Shown here one piece after another: positions 45,300-53,165 of a stretch of 64,000 bases of DNA. The position numbers and the translations under genes are program-made. This DNA is from an uncultured Roseibium sp. (lineage in GTDB: Bacteria > Pseudomonadota > Alphaproteobacteria > Rhizobiales > Stappiaceae): contig NZ_CANMNP010000008.1 in the NCBI RefSeq assembly GCF_947499295.1, forward strand, positions 62,001 to 126,000, written 5' to 3'. The notes beneath the pieces are model-generated. The model searched no databases and was not told the origin of the DNA. It saw only the letters and a list, made by a program, of their open reading frames with translations. Position 1 is the stretch's first letter. Every line of letters starts with the position of its first letter.

Positions 45300-45965
45300 C
45301 TATTTGACGATATCCGTCACCCAGGTACCGTTCGAATTCAGTGTGACGTCGATGATCGAGTGACCGCCGGTGAAGTCGCAGATGGCAGCATCTACGCTTG
45401 AGGCTGTGAAGTTCATAACCGTTCCGGGAGTGAAGTCACCGGTCTGCACGTAGTACTTCAGGATAGGCTGACAATCCGTGTTGTTGTTGGGATTGGCAAC
45501 GACGAAGTTCGACAGTGTGATACCACCATTGACTTCCACAGCGGAGCCAACGTTGTAGATGGCTGGAGGAGAATAAGTCGGCGTCGTGATGCGGAAGGCT
45601 CCCGGCTGAACGCCTGTCCCCGATGTTGGCTGTGTCAATCCCAAAGGACTGACAGATGCTGTCGTCCAGTCGTTTGCAGAACCGGATGCAGGTGCAAGAT
45701 CGATTGCCCGACTTGCTGAAGAAAAGCCTGAAGACTGGCCAACCTTGGGGGTGCTGTGCGCCTCCTGAATTCCGGCATAGAACTGCATATTTACCTGGAA
45801 TGTCAAAATCGACCCTGTTTGACTATAGTTGCCAAGGCTCTGCGCATAGAGGCTGTTGCTATAAACCTCTCCTCCACCCGTATAAACTGCAGGCTGCTGA
45901 AAGAAATAGAATCCTTGCGTTGCCGATTCTAGATTTTTGACATTAATCGTTAGAAGAGTAGACAT
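45300..45965 (-). CDS. Unknown protein, paralogue B of a two-member family
   Basis: 221 residues, ATG 45965 with AGGAGA 7 bp upstream. Same architecture as paralogue A: VKNLESATQGFYFFQQPA, GSILTFQVNMQFYAG, VSPLGLTQP, TPTYSPPA, GITLSNFVVANPNNN, CQPILKYYVQTGDF, AICDFTGGHSIIDVTLNSNG. No signal peptide. It sits directly downstream of an XRE-type regulator gene behind a visibly AT-rich 199-bp region, so it is likely the first structural gene of the cluster. Function unknown. Confidence 0.67.
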   Translation of the reverse strand: MSTLLTINVKNLESATQGFYFFQQPAVYTGGGEVYSNSLYAQSLGNYSQTGSILTFQVNMQFYAGIQEAHSTPKVGQSSGFSSASRAIDLAPASGSANDWTTASVSPLGLTQPTSGTGVQPGAFRITTPTYSPPAIYNVGSAVEVNGGITLSNFVVANPNNNTDCQPILKYYVQTGDFTPGTVMNFTASSVDAAICDFTGGHSIIDVTLNSNGTWVTDIVK

Positions 45966-46164
45966 TACAATCTCCTGTTACATTAATTTTATTGAGAGGG
46001 TTTTTTCACTTCCAAAATTTTTATTTAACTAAACTACAAGAATGGAAACTTCCTCTCAGGAATATGCTGACCCATAAGAGAGTTTTTTTCTATTTAAAGT
46101 TGTTTACTTATGGTTTTGAAATCTAATTAAATTTACCACTGGTTGAATTTTGGATGCGCACTGA
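45966..46164 (-). promoter_or_regulatory. AT-rich upstream region of paralogue B
   Basis: Strikingly AT-rich compared with all neighbouring DNA. It contains TGAGAGG (45993-45999) and its inverse CCTCTCA (46052-46058), possible regulator half-sites. The promoter of the paralogue cluster is expected here but no consensus -35/-10 pair is clear. Confidence 0.4.
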
Positions 46165-46512
46165 TCACCTTCTCTGGATCTCGGAGAGCAACTCAACAAG
46201 CAGCTCTGCAACCCTAATCGGGAGCGCCCTCGAACTCTCGACAAGATCAGACTCAAGGGCACTCATCTGATTTGGCTGCACCCAATCCGGGCCATTGCGG
46301 CCCAAGAGAAGCCAATCAAGTGAAACGTTCAGAGAACGCGCCAATTTGCAGGCATTCCCGACCGACATTGCATGGCCCTGCTTCCATTTCGTAATCGCTG
46401 CCGGCGAAATATTGAGTTCAACAGCAAGGGCCAAAGCCTTTCGATGTCCACGCACAAGCATCGCCTGCCTGAGGCGCTTACCTCGCTCCTTGTCAATTTC
46501 ATGAGAGCCCAT
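46165..46512 (-). CDS. XRE family (Cro/CI-type) helix-turn-helix regulator
   Basis: 115 residues. The N-terminal HTH is KRLRQAMLVRGHRKALALAVELNISPAAITKWKQG followed by LARSLNVSLDWLLLGR, the standard lambda-repressor-like domain with the terminal LDWLLxG motif. The C-terminal ~45 residues are helical, perhaps for dimerisation. It is immediately upstream of, and on the same strand as, the paralogue cluster, so it is a good candidate for its regulator. Confidence 0.85.
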   Translation of the reverse strand: MGSHEIDKERGKRLRQAMLVRGHRKALALAVELNISPAAITKWKQGHAMSVGNACKLARSLNVSLDWLLLGRNGPDWVQPNQMSALESDLVESSRALPIRVAELLVELLSEIQRR

Positions 46513-46886
46513 TCCCCAACCCCTTTACAAAGTGGGGAAGACTAGAAGGACACAACTTATATTTGACAAATTTTCATATGATGCACTTAAAAAGTGTTCT
46601 GCTCGACAGTTTTTACAATATCAAAGAATATCTAGAGAATTCTCATTGAAATACTTAGAGCCACACACTGGTCATCTTTTCTGCCGAGCTACCCGTCGCG
46701 ACTTGGTTGATAGTCCGCCGGGGCAAGAGCATGCGGCAACATCCAACTGGTCAGACGAGGCTCTTTCAGTCGCTCGGTGCACTTTGACTTTTATATTGCC
46801 TGCTTTAGGCTGCATTGCACGACGAGCACCCGCCGGCAAGCTGCGGCCTCAAAACTCACCCCCCAGACAGAATTGCGAAACGCATC
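46513..46886. other. AT-rich intergenic region between XRE gene and FKBP gene
   Basis: The stretch 46545-46680 is markedly AT-rich; the rest returns to normal composition. The plus-strand open frame at 46532-46942 has no RBS or family-like sequence and runs into the FKBP gene in another frame, so it is not called. It contains the divergent promoters of the two flanking genes. Confidence 0.4.
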
Positions 46887-47315
46887 ATGACCGAAGCCAA
46901 AAGCGGCGACACGGTTCGCCTTCACTACAAGGGCACACTTGACGACGGTTCCGTGTTCGACAGCTCCGAAGGCAGAGAGCCCCTGGAGTTTACGGTTGGC
47001 TCCGGCCAGATCATTCCCGGTCTCGATCGCGCCATACCGGGCATGAAAGTGGGGGATGAAAAGACCGTCAATATTGCAGCTGCAGATGCTTATGGCCCGG
47101 TCAACCCGGATGCCCGGCAAGCTGTACCGCGTTCGAATATTCCTGAAAATGTGCCTCTGGAAGTCGGTCTCCAACTACAGGCGCAGACCGAAAACGGCCA
47201 GATGATGACAGTAACCGTGGTGGAGGTAGGCGAAGCGGAAGTAATCCTGGATGCCAATCATCCGTTGGCAGGCAAAGACCTGACCTTCGAAATCCAGATT
47301 ACCGGGATAAACTAG
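46887..47315 (+). CDS. FKBP-type peptidyl-prolyl isomerase, SlyD-like
   Basis: 142 residues from ATG 46887. The FKBP half has VRLHYKGTLDDGSVFDSS and FTVGSGQIIPGLDRAIPGMKVGDEKTV. The insert-in-flap chaperone segment (about residues 70-120) is followed by LDANHPLAGKDLTFEIQI, the usual SlyD return strand. No His-rich metal tail is present. Cytoplasmic folding helper. It ends in a strong terminator facing the convergent MFS gene. Confidence 0.92.
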   Translation: MTEAKSGDTVRLHYKGTLDDGSVFDSSEGREPLEFTVGSGQIIPGLDRAIPGMKVGDEKTVNIAAADAYGPVNPDARQAVPRSNIPENVPLEVGLQLQAQTENGQMMTVTVVEVGEAEVILDANHPLAGKDLTFEIQITGIN

Positions 47316-47344
47316 GCCGGACACACTCACGCTTGAAGATCTTG

Positions 47345-47368
47345 AGCCCGCGATCAAGCGGGCTTTTT
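47345..47368 (+). terminator. Rho-independent terminator of the FKBP gene
   Basis: AGCCCGC-N6-GCGGGCT followed by five Ts, 29 bp after the stop and 24 bp before the end of the convergent MFS gene. Confidence 0.88.
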
Positions 47369-47392
47369 CTTGTGAAAGCCCAAATGATCATC

Positions 47393-48622
47393 CTATTGGG
47401 CGGGCGCAGGGTCCGGTTCGGCCTGCTTTTCTTTCACCAGTGTTTCTTCCATGAACACGACATAGATGACAAGGCCGACGCTCGCGGTTGCAGCAAGGGT
47501 CAAAAAACCGACGGTATAACTCGTGAACTGAACGATGTACTCGGCTGCAATATTGCTAAGCGATGCGCCAATTCCGATCAACATTGCAAGGACGCCTTGC
47601 GCGAAATTAAAGCGGCCTGTTCCCGCGGTGATATCTGCAAGAACCAGCAGAAACACCATCGCGAATATACCGTTGGCAACGCCATCGAGAGCCTGAATGG
47701 CAACGAGCGCGTAGGTGTTGTCGAATTGGCTGAACAAAATGCCCCGAACAGGCAGCACAAGAAACGCGATCAGCAGCAAGGGTTTGCGGCCCCAGACATC
47801 TGCTTTCTTACCGCAAAAGATCGCCATGACGATCATCACGAGCTGGGCGGCAATCACACAGGCCGCCGTGAAGGCGATGCCGTGTTGCGCGTCACTGTTG
47901 GACGACAGTTTCTGACTGACGAGCGGCAACATGGAGGCATTGGCTGAGTGGAACAGGAAAATGCAGATGGCAAAAACAAGCAGCCGCCTGTCTTCGAAAA
48001 GGCTCAAAATACCTTCCGGGTTACCGGAACCGATTTTTTCTTCAGCCACACCTCCGCGCGCCAGTTCATGATCGATTTCGTTCCTATTGATCAGCAGGGC
48101 GCATACGATCATGCCGCAAGCCATGGCTGCCACGAGCCAGAATACGCCGAGCGGTGACCAAGTCAGCGCGAGTATGGCTGCCAGGACCGCAGCGATCATG
48201 TTGCCAGCGTGGTTACAGGCCTGGTTTGCACTTGTCTGCCTCGTGAAATAGGCATGACCGACCAGACCAAGAGTAACCGCCGCAATAAGTGGCCCCAGAA
48301 ATGCCGACGCGGACCCGATCAGGATCTGTGCGGTATAGACCGCAAAGGCATCGTTGAAAGCCAGGATACCGAGCGTGCTGATTGCAATGGCGATCGCGCA
48401 GCCGATCAAAAGTGTCCGTTTCCACGTTACGCTGTCGACTATCGCACCGGCCGGGGACTGCATCACGACGGTCGCAATGCTGCCGGCTGCCAGGGCAAAC
48501 CCGATTGAACCGGGAGACCAGTGCTGCAAGGAAAGCAGATAGATCGCCAGGTAAGGCCCAATCCCGCCGACGACGTCGCCCGCAAAAAAATTCACTCCAA
48601 GCAACGGTCTGTTCAACTGCAT
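47393..48622 (-). CDS. MFS transporter
   Basis: 409 residues with twelve membrane segments. The first half begins MQLNRPLLGVNFFAGDVVGGIGPYLAIYLL; the loop between TM2 and TM3 is AGAIVDSVTWKRTLL, the MFS motif A position, and the second half repeats it as GKKADVWGRKPLLL. The central loop (about residues 185-210) is charged. The ligand is unknown. It is divergent from the SLC13-like permease. Confidence 0.88.
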   Translation of the reverse strand: MQLNRPLLGVNFFAGDVVGGIGPYLAIYLLSLQHWSPGSIGFALAAGSIATVVMQSPAGAIVDSVTWKRTLLIGCAIAIAISTLGILAFNDAFAVYTAQILIGSASAFLGPLIAAVTLGLVGHAYFTRQTSANQACNHAGNMIAAVLAAILALTWSPLGVFWLVAAMACGMIVCALLINRNEIDHELARGGVAEEKIGSGNPEGILSLFEDRRLLVFAICIFLFHSANASMLPLVSQKLSSNSDAQHGIAFTAACVIAAQLVMIVMAIFCGKKADVWGRKPLLLIAFLVLPVRGILFSQFDNTYALVAIQALDGVANGIFAMVFLLVLADITAGTGRFNFAQGVLAMLIGIGASLSNIAAEYIVQFTSYTVGFLTLAATASVGLVIYVVFMEETLVKEKQAEPDPAPAQ

Positions 48623-48693
48623 GCTACCAGCCTTTGAAATGAGAGGGGCCTAACGTAGTCACCATCCATCACAAGCAGAAATTAGTAAAGCAA

Positions 48694-48721
48694 TTGAATA
48701 CATCTCGAAATAGCATAATAG
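48694..48721 (+). promoter_or_regulatory. Candidate promoter of the SLC13-like gene
   Basis: TTGAAT (48694-48699), 16-bp spacer, TAATAG (48716-48721) in an AT-rich patch about 30 bp before the start codon. Confidence 0.4.
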
Positions 48722-48753
48722 TGTAGGCAGTTCGACAAATTCGGATGGATTAG

Positions 48754-50001
48754 ATGCCTTTGAGTTTAATTGTATCTATATTTGTATTTTTCTTGATTGC
48801 AGTACGACAATGGCTTCCAGACTGGCTGAAGATCTGGATGATCATGACCTTTGGCGCAATATTTCTATTAATAACCGGGACTATTTCACCTTCTGAAGCC
48901 TTGAAGGCTATCGATTGGAACGTAATTGCCTATCTTTTCGGCGTGTTTGCCATTTCTCATGCTTTGTTTGCCTCCGGCATTTCGGAGAAAGTCAGCAATT
49001 GGATTTGTGCAGATACCCGTTCAGTTCCCCAGATCCTGCTCTTTTTCATTTTATTCGTCACCGCCGTGTCTGCTGTGCTCACCAACGATGCGGCCGCCGC
49101 CATTGGAACACCGATCGCAATTGCAATCGCTGCGAGCCTCAATATCGCCGCGGCCTTGCCTCTCATTGCCCTATGTGTCTCCGTCACGGTAGGCAGCATG
49201 TTTTCTCCGGTGGGCAATCCCCAGAACCTGCTGATCGTCGCCGATGGGCATTTCAACAATGCGGTCGGCACGTTTCTGGAGTGGCTGGCGGTACCGGCAG
49301 TGCTGTCTCTCGGATTTACGCTTTTGTGGTTTTGGTACTGCTTTGGCAAAGCGCCAAAGGGGGACGCCCCTTCCAACGTCACGCCGGACGAACAGAATAT
49401 GCGTCAATGGCCAGCCCTTCTGGCAACCGGTTTGTTGTGCGCCCTGGTCATTACCGACAGCTTGGCGCATGAGACGGACTGGCTACCCGACCTTCCTCTT
49501 GGAGCCCTCAGTCTTGTCGCCTCCATTCCGCTGTTTGTGTTTTCTTCGCATCGGTTTCAACTGATCAAGGAAGTGGACTGGCATACGCTGATTTTCTTCG
49601 TGTCCATGTTCATTGTGACCGGCGCCGTTCTGAAATCAGGTGCCTTGCAGGAATGGCTAAGCCCCTGGCATGACCAACTGGGTGAGCCGTTGATGGTCAC
49701 TTCCATTTCGTTCTTCGGCAGCCAGGTGTTTTCAAATGTTCCGCTGGTGGAAATCTACCTGAACATTCTGGAGGGGCATGAGACGGCGACCTTGATGCTT
49801 CTTTCCGGCATTTCCACGCTCGCCGGCAATCTCTTTATCCTCAGCGCTGCCAGCAACGTGATCATTGTTCAGCAAGCTGAAAAACATGGCGTGGCACCTT
49901 TTAAGTTCTGGCAATTCACCGTCTACGTTCTGCCGGTAACGATCTTCTCTCTCATCGTCTGTTATGCCTGGGTTGCCTTCGTGCGAAACGCTGCCGGTTA
50001 G
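48754..50001 (+). CDS. SLC13/ArsB-type anion permease
   Basis: 415 residues with 10-12 membrane segments. ISPSEALKAIDWNVIAYLFGVFAIS near the N-terminus, TAVSAVLTNDAAAAIGTPIAIAIA, GSMFSPVGNPQNLLI and a second-half repeat (FGSQVFSNVPLVEIYL, STLAGNLFILSAASNVII) are typical of the ion transporter superfamily (SLC13, ArsB, NhaD). The two NDxxAAAxGTP/SNVPLV hairpins hold the substrate site. The substrate could be a dicarboxylate, phosphate/sulfate or arsenite; nothing nearby decides. Confidence 0.86.
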   Translation: MPLSLIVSIFVFFLIAVRQWLPDWLKIWMIMTFGAIFLLITGTISPSEALKAIDWNVIAYLFGVFAISHALFASGISEKVSNWICADTRSVPQILLFFILFVTAVSAVLTNDAAAAIGTPIAIAIAASLNIAAALPLIALCVSVTVGSMFSPVGNPQNLLIVADGHFNNAVGTFLEWLAVPAVLSLGFTLLWFWYCFGKAPKGDAPSNVTPDEQNMRQWPALLATGLLCALVITDSLAHETDWLPDLPLGALSLVASIPLFVFSSHRFQLIKEVDWHTLIFFVSMFIVTGAVLKSGALQEWLSPWHDQLGEPLMVTSISFFGSQVFSNVPLVEIYLNILEGHETATLMLLSGISTLAGNLFILSAASNVIIVQQAEKHGVAPFKFWQFTVYVLPVTIFSLIVCYAWVAFVRNAAG

Positions 50002-50080
50002 AAGCTGTGCCGCTTCCCTTCGCGGCAATTTTCGCGCGCGTTACGCGAAACCGCCGCAATCTGATGCGAAAGTTGCGATA

Positions 50081-50096
50081 AGCAATTGCAATTGCT
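50081..50096. promoter_or_regulatory. 16-bp palindrome overlapping the sppA promoter
   Basis: AGCAATTGCAATTGCT is perfectly self-complementary and contains the putative -35 of sppA. A possible operator; no local regulator is apparent. Confidence 0.3.
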
Positions 50097-50115
50097 CGTT
50101 CGCTCACTCTATTTA
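50086..50115 (+). promoter_or_regulatory. Candidate promoter of sppA
   Basis: TTGCAA (50086-50091), 18-bp spacer, TATTTA (50110-50115), 42 bp before the sppA start. Confidence 0.45.
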
Positions 50116-50157
50116 GGTTATTGGTTTCATACGATCTTATCCGGAGACCCCAATTCC

Positions 50158-51144
50158 ATGTCAGTTGATGTTGACGCGCTGGTAGATAGACGTCGTTTGC
50201 GGCGCAAGGTAACCTTCTGGCGGGTGGCAACCTTTGTGGTAATTGCCGTGGCCCTGATCAGCGGCCTTGTTTATGTGTCCGGAATATCCGGTCTCTCCAA
50301 ACGAAGCGCCCACATCGCCCGCATACCGATCGAAGGTGTCATCATCGAAGATCGCAAGACGCTGAAAATGATCGAGCGGATCGCCAAGGCGGAAGCCGTC
50401 AAGGGCGTGGTCATATCAATCAATTCACCAGGTGGCAGCACCACCGGCGGCGAAGCGCTCTATCAGGCGCTTCGGGAATTGTCGGAAAAGAAACCTGTCG
50501 TCGCCGAAATACGAACGGTCGGCACGTCTGCGGGCTATATGGTTGCGCTTGCCTCGGACCATATTGTTGCCCGCTACAACACGATAACAGGTTCGATCGG
50601 TGTCCTGTTTCAGTTCGGTAATATTCAGAAGCTGATGGAAACGGTCGGTGTCGAGATGGAGGCCGTCAAAAGCGCCCCGCTCAAGGCCGAACCGGATTTC
50701 TATTCGCCAACAACACCTGAAGCCCGCGCCATGCTGCAGAGCCTGGTTAAGGACTCCTATGACTGGTTCGTCGGTCTCGTCGCGGAACGCCGCGATCTGT
50801 CACCTGCCAAGGCGAGAGAACTTGCCGACGGCCGTATCCTGACGGGCCACACAGCCGTGGAAGAAAAGCTGGTCGACGCCATTGGCGGTGAGGACAAGGC
50901 CATCTCCTGGCTGGTCGACGAGAAGGGTGTTGCCAAGGATTTGCCGGTCGTCACCTGGAAGGCAAACGAAAACCTTGAAGAGTTGCCATTCTCGTCCCGG
51001 ATCTCCCGCGAATTCGGAAAAGGCATCGGATCCGCGCTTCTAAATCCCATTAATGACGCTAAGGGGCTGATTCCTCGAGGTCTTACGCTTGACGGGCTCG
51101 TATCCGTTTGGCAGGCTTCAGACGCGGCAGACAATAATCATTAA
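50158..51144 (+). CDS. sppA: Signal peptide peptidase SppA, short (67K-half) form
   Basis: 328 residues from ATG 50158. One N-terminal membrane anchor (about residues 20-42) is followed by an S49 protease domain. INSPGGSTTGGEALYQAL is the oxyanion region and VGTSAGYMVALASDHIVA carries the nucleophile Ser. GSIGVLFQ and VKSAPLKAEPDFYSP follow, with the likely general-base Lys. It digests cleaved signal peptides in the inner membrane. The ihfB gene starts 15 bp later, so the two are cotranscribed. Confidence 0.92.
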   Translation: MSVDVDALVDRRRLRRKVTFWRVATFVVIAVALISGLVYVSGISGLSKRSAHIARIPIEGVIIEDRKTLKMIERIAKAEAVKGVVISINSPGGSTTGGEALYQALRELSEKKPVVAEIRTVGTSAGYMVALASDHIVARYNTITGSIGVLFQFGNIQKLMETVGVEMEAVKSAPLKAEPDFYSPTTPEARAMLQSLVKDSYDWFVGLVAERRDLSPAKARELADGRILTGHTAVEEKLVDAIGGEDKAISWLVDEKGVAKDLPVVTWKANENLEELPFSSRISREFGKGIGSALLNPINDAKGLIPRGLTLDGLVSVWQASDAADNNH

Positions 51145-51159
51145 GCGAGGGGGCTCTCC

Positions 51160-51459
51160 ATGATCAAATCTGAGCTTGTACAGCATATCGCCGAGCAGAA
51201 CCCGCATCTGTATCAGCGCGATGTCGAAAACATCGTCAATGCCATCTTGGACGAGGTCACGGAAGCTCTGATGCGTGGCGACCGGGTGGAATTGCGTGGC
51301 TTCGGAGCATTCTCCGTAAAGAACCGCCCCGCCCGTATCGGACGCAATCCCCGCACCGGCCAGAAAGTGGAAGTGGACGAGAAATATGTTCCCTTCTTCA
51401 AAACCGGCAAAGAAATGCGTATACGATTGAACGATGGTGTGGATCACGGCGACGACTGA
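51160..51459 (+). CDS. ihfB: Integration host factor subunit beta
   Basis: 99 residues. The HU/IHF fold is complete: [23 protein letters not shown], the [31 protein letters not shown] arm with the intercalating proline in the RNPRTG turn, and [16 protein letters not shown]. It bends DNA with IHF-alpha, encoded elsewhere. The position after sppA and before lapA is conserved in related genomes. Confidence 0.95.
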   Translation: MIKSELVQHIAEQNPHLYQRDVENIVNAILDEVTEALMRGDRVELRGFGAFSVKNRPARIGRNPRTGQKVEVDEKYVPFFKTGKEMRIRLNDGVDHGDD

Positions 51460-51523
51460 TTGCGCTGCCGGTACCGGACCATCTAACATCAAGTTCTGAT
51501 TTGGAAAATTCCGGGAGACCCCA

Positions 51524-51889
51524 GTGACCCGTTTCATCAGGAATGTGATTTTGTTTGTGATTGCAGTGGTTCTGGTGCCGCTTTCAGTCGCAAACCGGCA
51601 CACGGTTTCCCTGTCCCTGAATCCATTCGATCCGCAGGATCCAGCAATGACCATTCAGGGCATTCCATTGTTCTGGGTGATTTTTGCCAGCCTTGCCGTC
51701 GGCATTGTGGTCGGCGGCCTCGGGGCATGGGCCAAGCAGGGGCGCTGGCGCAAGGAAGCCCGCGTCAAACGCCGCGAAGCCGACAAGTGGCACAAGGAAG
51801 CCGACCAGCTCCGCGAAATGAACACCGCCGCACAATCGGCAGCCGGCGTTAAGGGTTTGCCAGGACCGGGCAACCGATCAGCGGCCTAA
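51524..51889 (+). CDS. LapA family (DUF1049) membrane protein
   Basis: 121 residues from GTG 51524 after GGGAGACC. Two membrane segments (about residues 5-25 and 43-65) flank NRHTVSLSLNPFDPQDPAMTIQGIPLFWV, the LapA/DUF1049 pattern; the C-terminus is a charged cytoplasmic helix. LapA proteins assist lipopolysaccharide regulation in enterobacteria. Third gene of the sppA-ihfB unit. Confidence 0.87.
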   Translation: MTRFIRNVILFVIAVVLVPLSVANRHTVSLSLNPFDPQDPAMTIQGIPLFWVIFASLAVGIVVGGLGAWAKQGRWRKEARVKRREADKWHKEADQLREMNTAAQSAAGVKGLPGPGNRSAA

Positions 51890-51904
51890 GCACCGGCTTT
51901 TCAG

Positions 51905-52813
51905 ATGAGGATCATCTCGAGCGGTGAAATTGACGCCTGTCTTGAAGACAGGCAGGTTCTGGAATCACTGAGACGCGCGTTCCGTTCCAACACAATTGCC
52001 CCCGAGATCAGCACTACGGCGATTGGCCGTCTCAACCAGAAAAACGGCAACATCTCCTGGCAACCGGCCTGGACAGATTTTGCGTCGCAAGGCGACGTCA
52101 GCCGCGGCTATGTCGGATGTTCGATCGAGTTGGCACTTCCCGAGCAAAACGGCCAGTCGTCAGGCCTGTATCTTCTTTTTTCCGGTTCTGCCGGACAACC
52201 AATCGCATTGCTCGACGGCGTCCGGCTTGCTGATTGGCGCACGGCCGGGCTCCATGCCCTGGCAGCCAGTTACCTGTCTCGCGAGGACACATCGCGCCTG
52301 CTGATCATAGGCGACAGTCCGCTCATCCCGCGGCTCGCCTGCGCCTATGCTGCGGTCAGAAATTTTACCTCTATCCTGCTCGCCGGTGCGTCGAAGGACA
52401 TGCAAAAACGCCTGTCCGGCTTGCCTGCACTCAAGAAAGTTCATATCGGAACAACAGCAGAGATCCACGACGCCCAGGAAGGCGCGGACATGATCTGCAT
52501 CGCGGGACCGGACAAGGACACTGGAAACCATCACCATCTGACCTATCTGGATCCACCGGCTGGCTGCCACATAGATGTTGTTGACGCAAATGCCAGCCTT
52601 CCAACCGATCTGCAGGAGGAGGGCAGGCTGTTCACAACAGACCTGAAGTCCCCGCCGCTGACGCATTTGGAGTGGGCAGCGGACTTGAAGGATCTCACCC
52701 AGGGCAACAAAGCCGGACGGCGGTATTACGGTCAGAGAACACTGTTTCTTCATGGCAACCGGACAGCCGTTGCGGACTATGCACTGGCAACACACATTTT
52801 TTTGAGGTCGTGA
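51905..52813 (+). CDS. Ornithine cyclodeaminase/mu-crystallin family protein
   Basis: 302 residues. RLNQKNGNISWQPAW, the Rossmann segment LLIIGDSPLIPRLACAYAAVRNF and the ADMICIAGPD/HIDVVDAN loops match the ornithine cyclodeaminase/mu-crystallin fold. The typical GTGxQA dinucleotide motif is altered (GDSPLIP), so NAD binding and cyclodeaminase activity are doubtful. It starts 15 bp after lapA and is likely in the same transcript. Confidence 0.8.
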   Translation: MRIISSGEIDACLEDRQVLESLRRAFRSNTIAPEISTTAIGRLNQKNGNISWQPAWTDFASQGDVSRGYVGCSIELALPEQNGQSSGLYLLFSGSAGQPIALLDGVRLADWRTAGLHALAASYLSREDTSRLLIIGDSPLIPRLACAYAAVRNFTSILLAGASKDMQKRLSGLPALKKVHIGTTAEIHDAQEGADMICIAGPDKDTGNHHHLTYLDPPAGCHIDVVDANASLPTDLQEEGRLFTTDLKSPPLTHLEWAADLKDLTQGNKAGRRYYGQRTLFLHGNRTAVADYALATHIFLRS

Positions 52814-52947
52814 CCTCTGGAACTTCAACCAATGAACACCAAATCTAGTCGCAGCAGGGGGAGACCTTGGGAGCGTGTGTCCTTAAACGGGTAGAAAACT
52901 CACAATCGGACACGCTTTCGATTTGTCGTTTTGCAAAGGAGCAAGAC

Positions 52948-53040
52948 ATGTTGACGACACTTGCATATTCGGCAAGCCTCCCAGTCGTCGCGCTCGGAAC
53001 GATCTTTTACGTTTCCGCGACATTCGGGCTTGTTTACTAG
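52948..53040 (+). CDS. 30-residue single-pass membrane peptide
   Basis: The frame starts at ATG 52948, 6 nt after a strong AAAGGAG RBS, and ends at TAG 53038. The product begins MLTTLAYSASLPVVALGT and is hydrophobic almost throughout, one membrane helix ending GLVY. An ideal terminator begins 10 bp after the stop. RBS, frame and terminator together indicate a real small gene. No known family recognised; such peptides often modulate larger membrane complexes. Confidence 0.65.
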   Translation: MLTTLAYSASLPVVALGTIFYVSATFGLVY

Positions 53041-53050
53041 GCACAAGGCG

Positions 53051-53078
53051 AAAAGCCGGTTCGTGGGAACCGGCTTTT
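53051..53078 (+). terminator. Rho-independent terminator of the 30-aa peptide gene
   Basis: AAAAGCCGGTTC-N4-GAACCGGCTTTT; the stem runs into the T-tract and a second T-run follows. Confidence 0.9.
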
Positions 53079-53165
53079 GTCCTTTTTAAGGGGCTCATTT
53101 TCCAAAAAAAAATGCTATTGCCTGCAACGATGGTAAAGTACTGTAGTGGTCATCCACCTTCAGTC

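Noticed and set aside
46532..46942. 136-codon plus-strand frame before the FKBP gene
   Set aside because: No RBS, unusual composition across an AT-rich patch, and overlaps the FKBP start in another frame.
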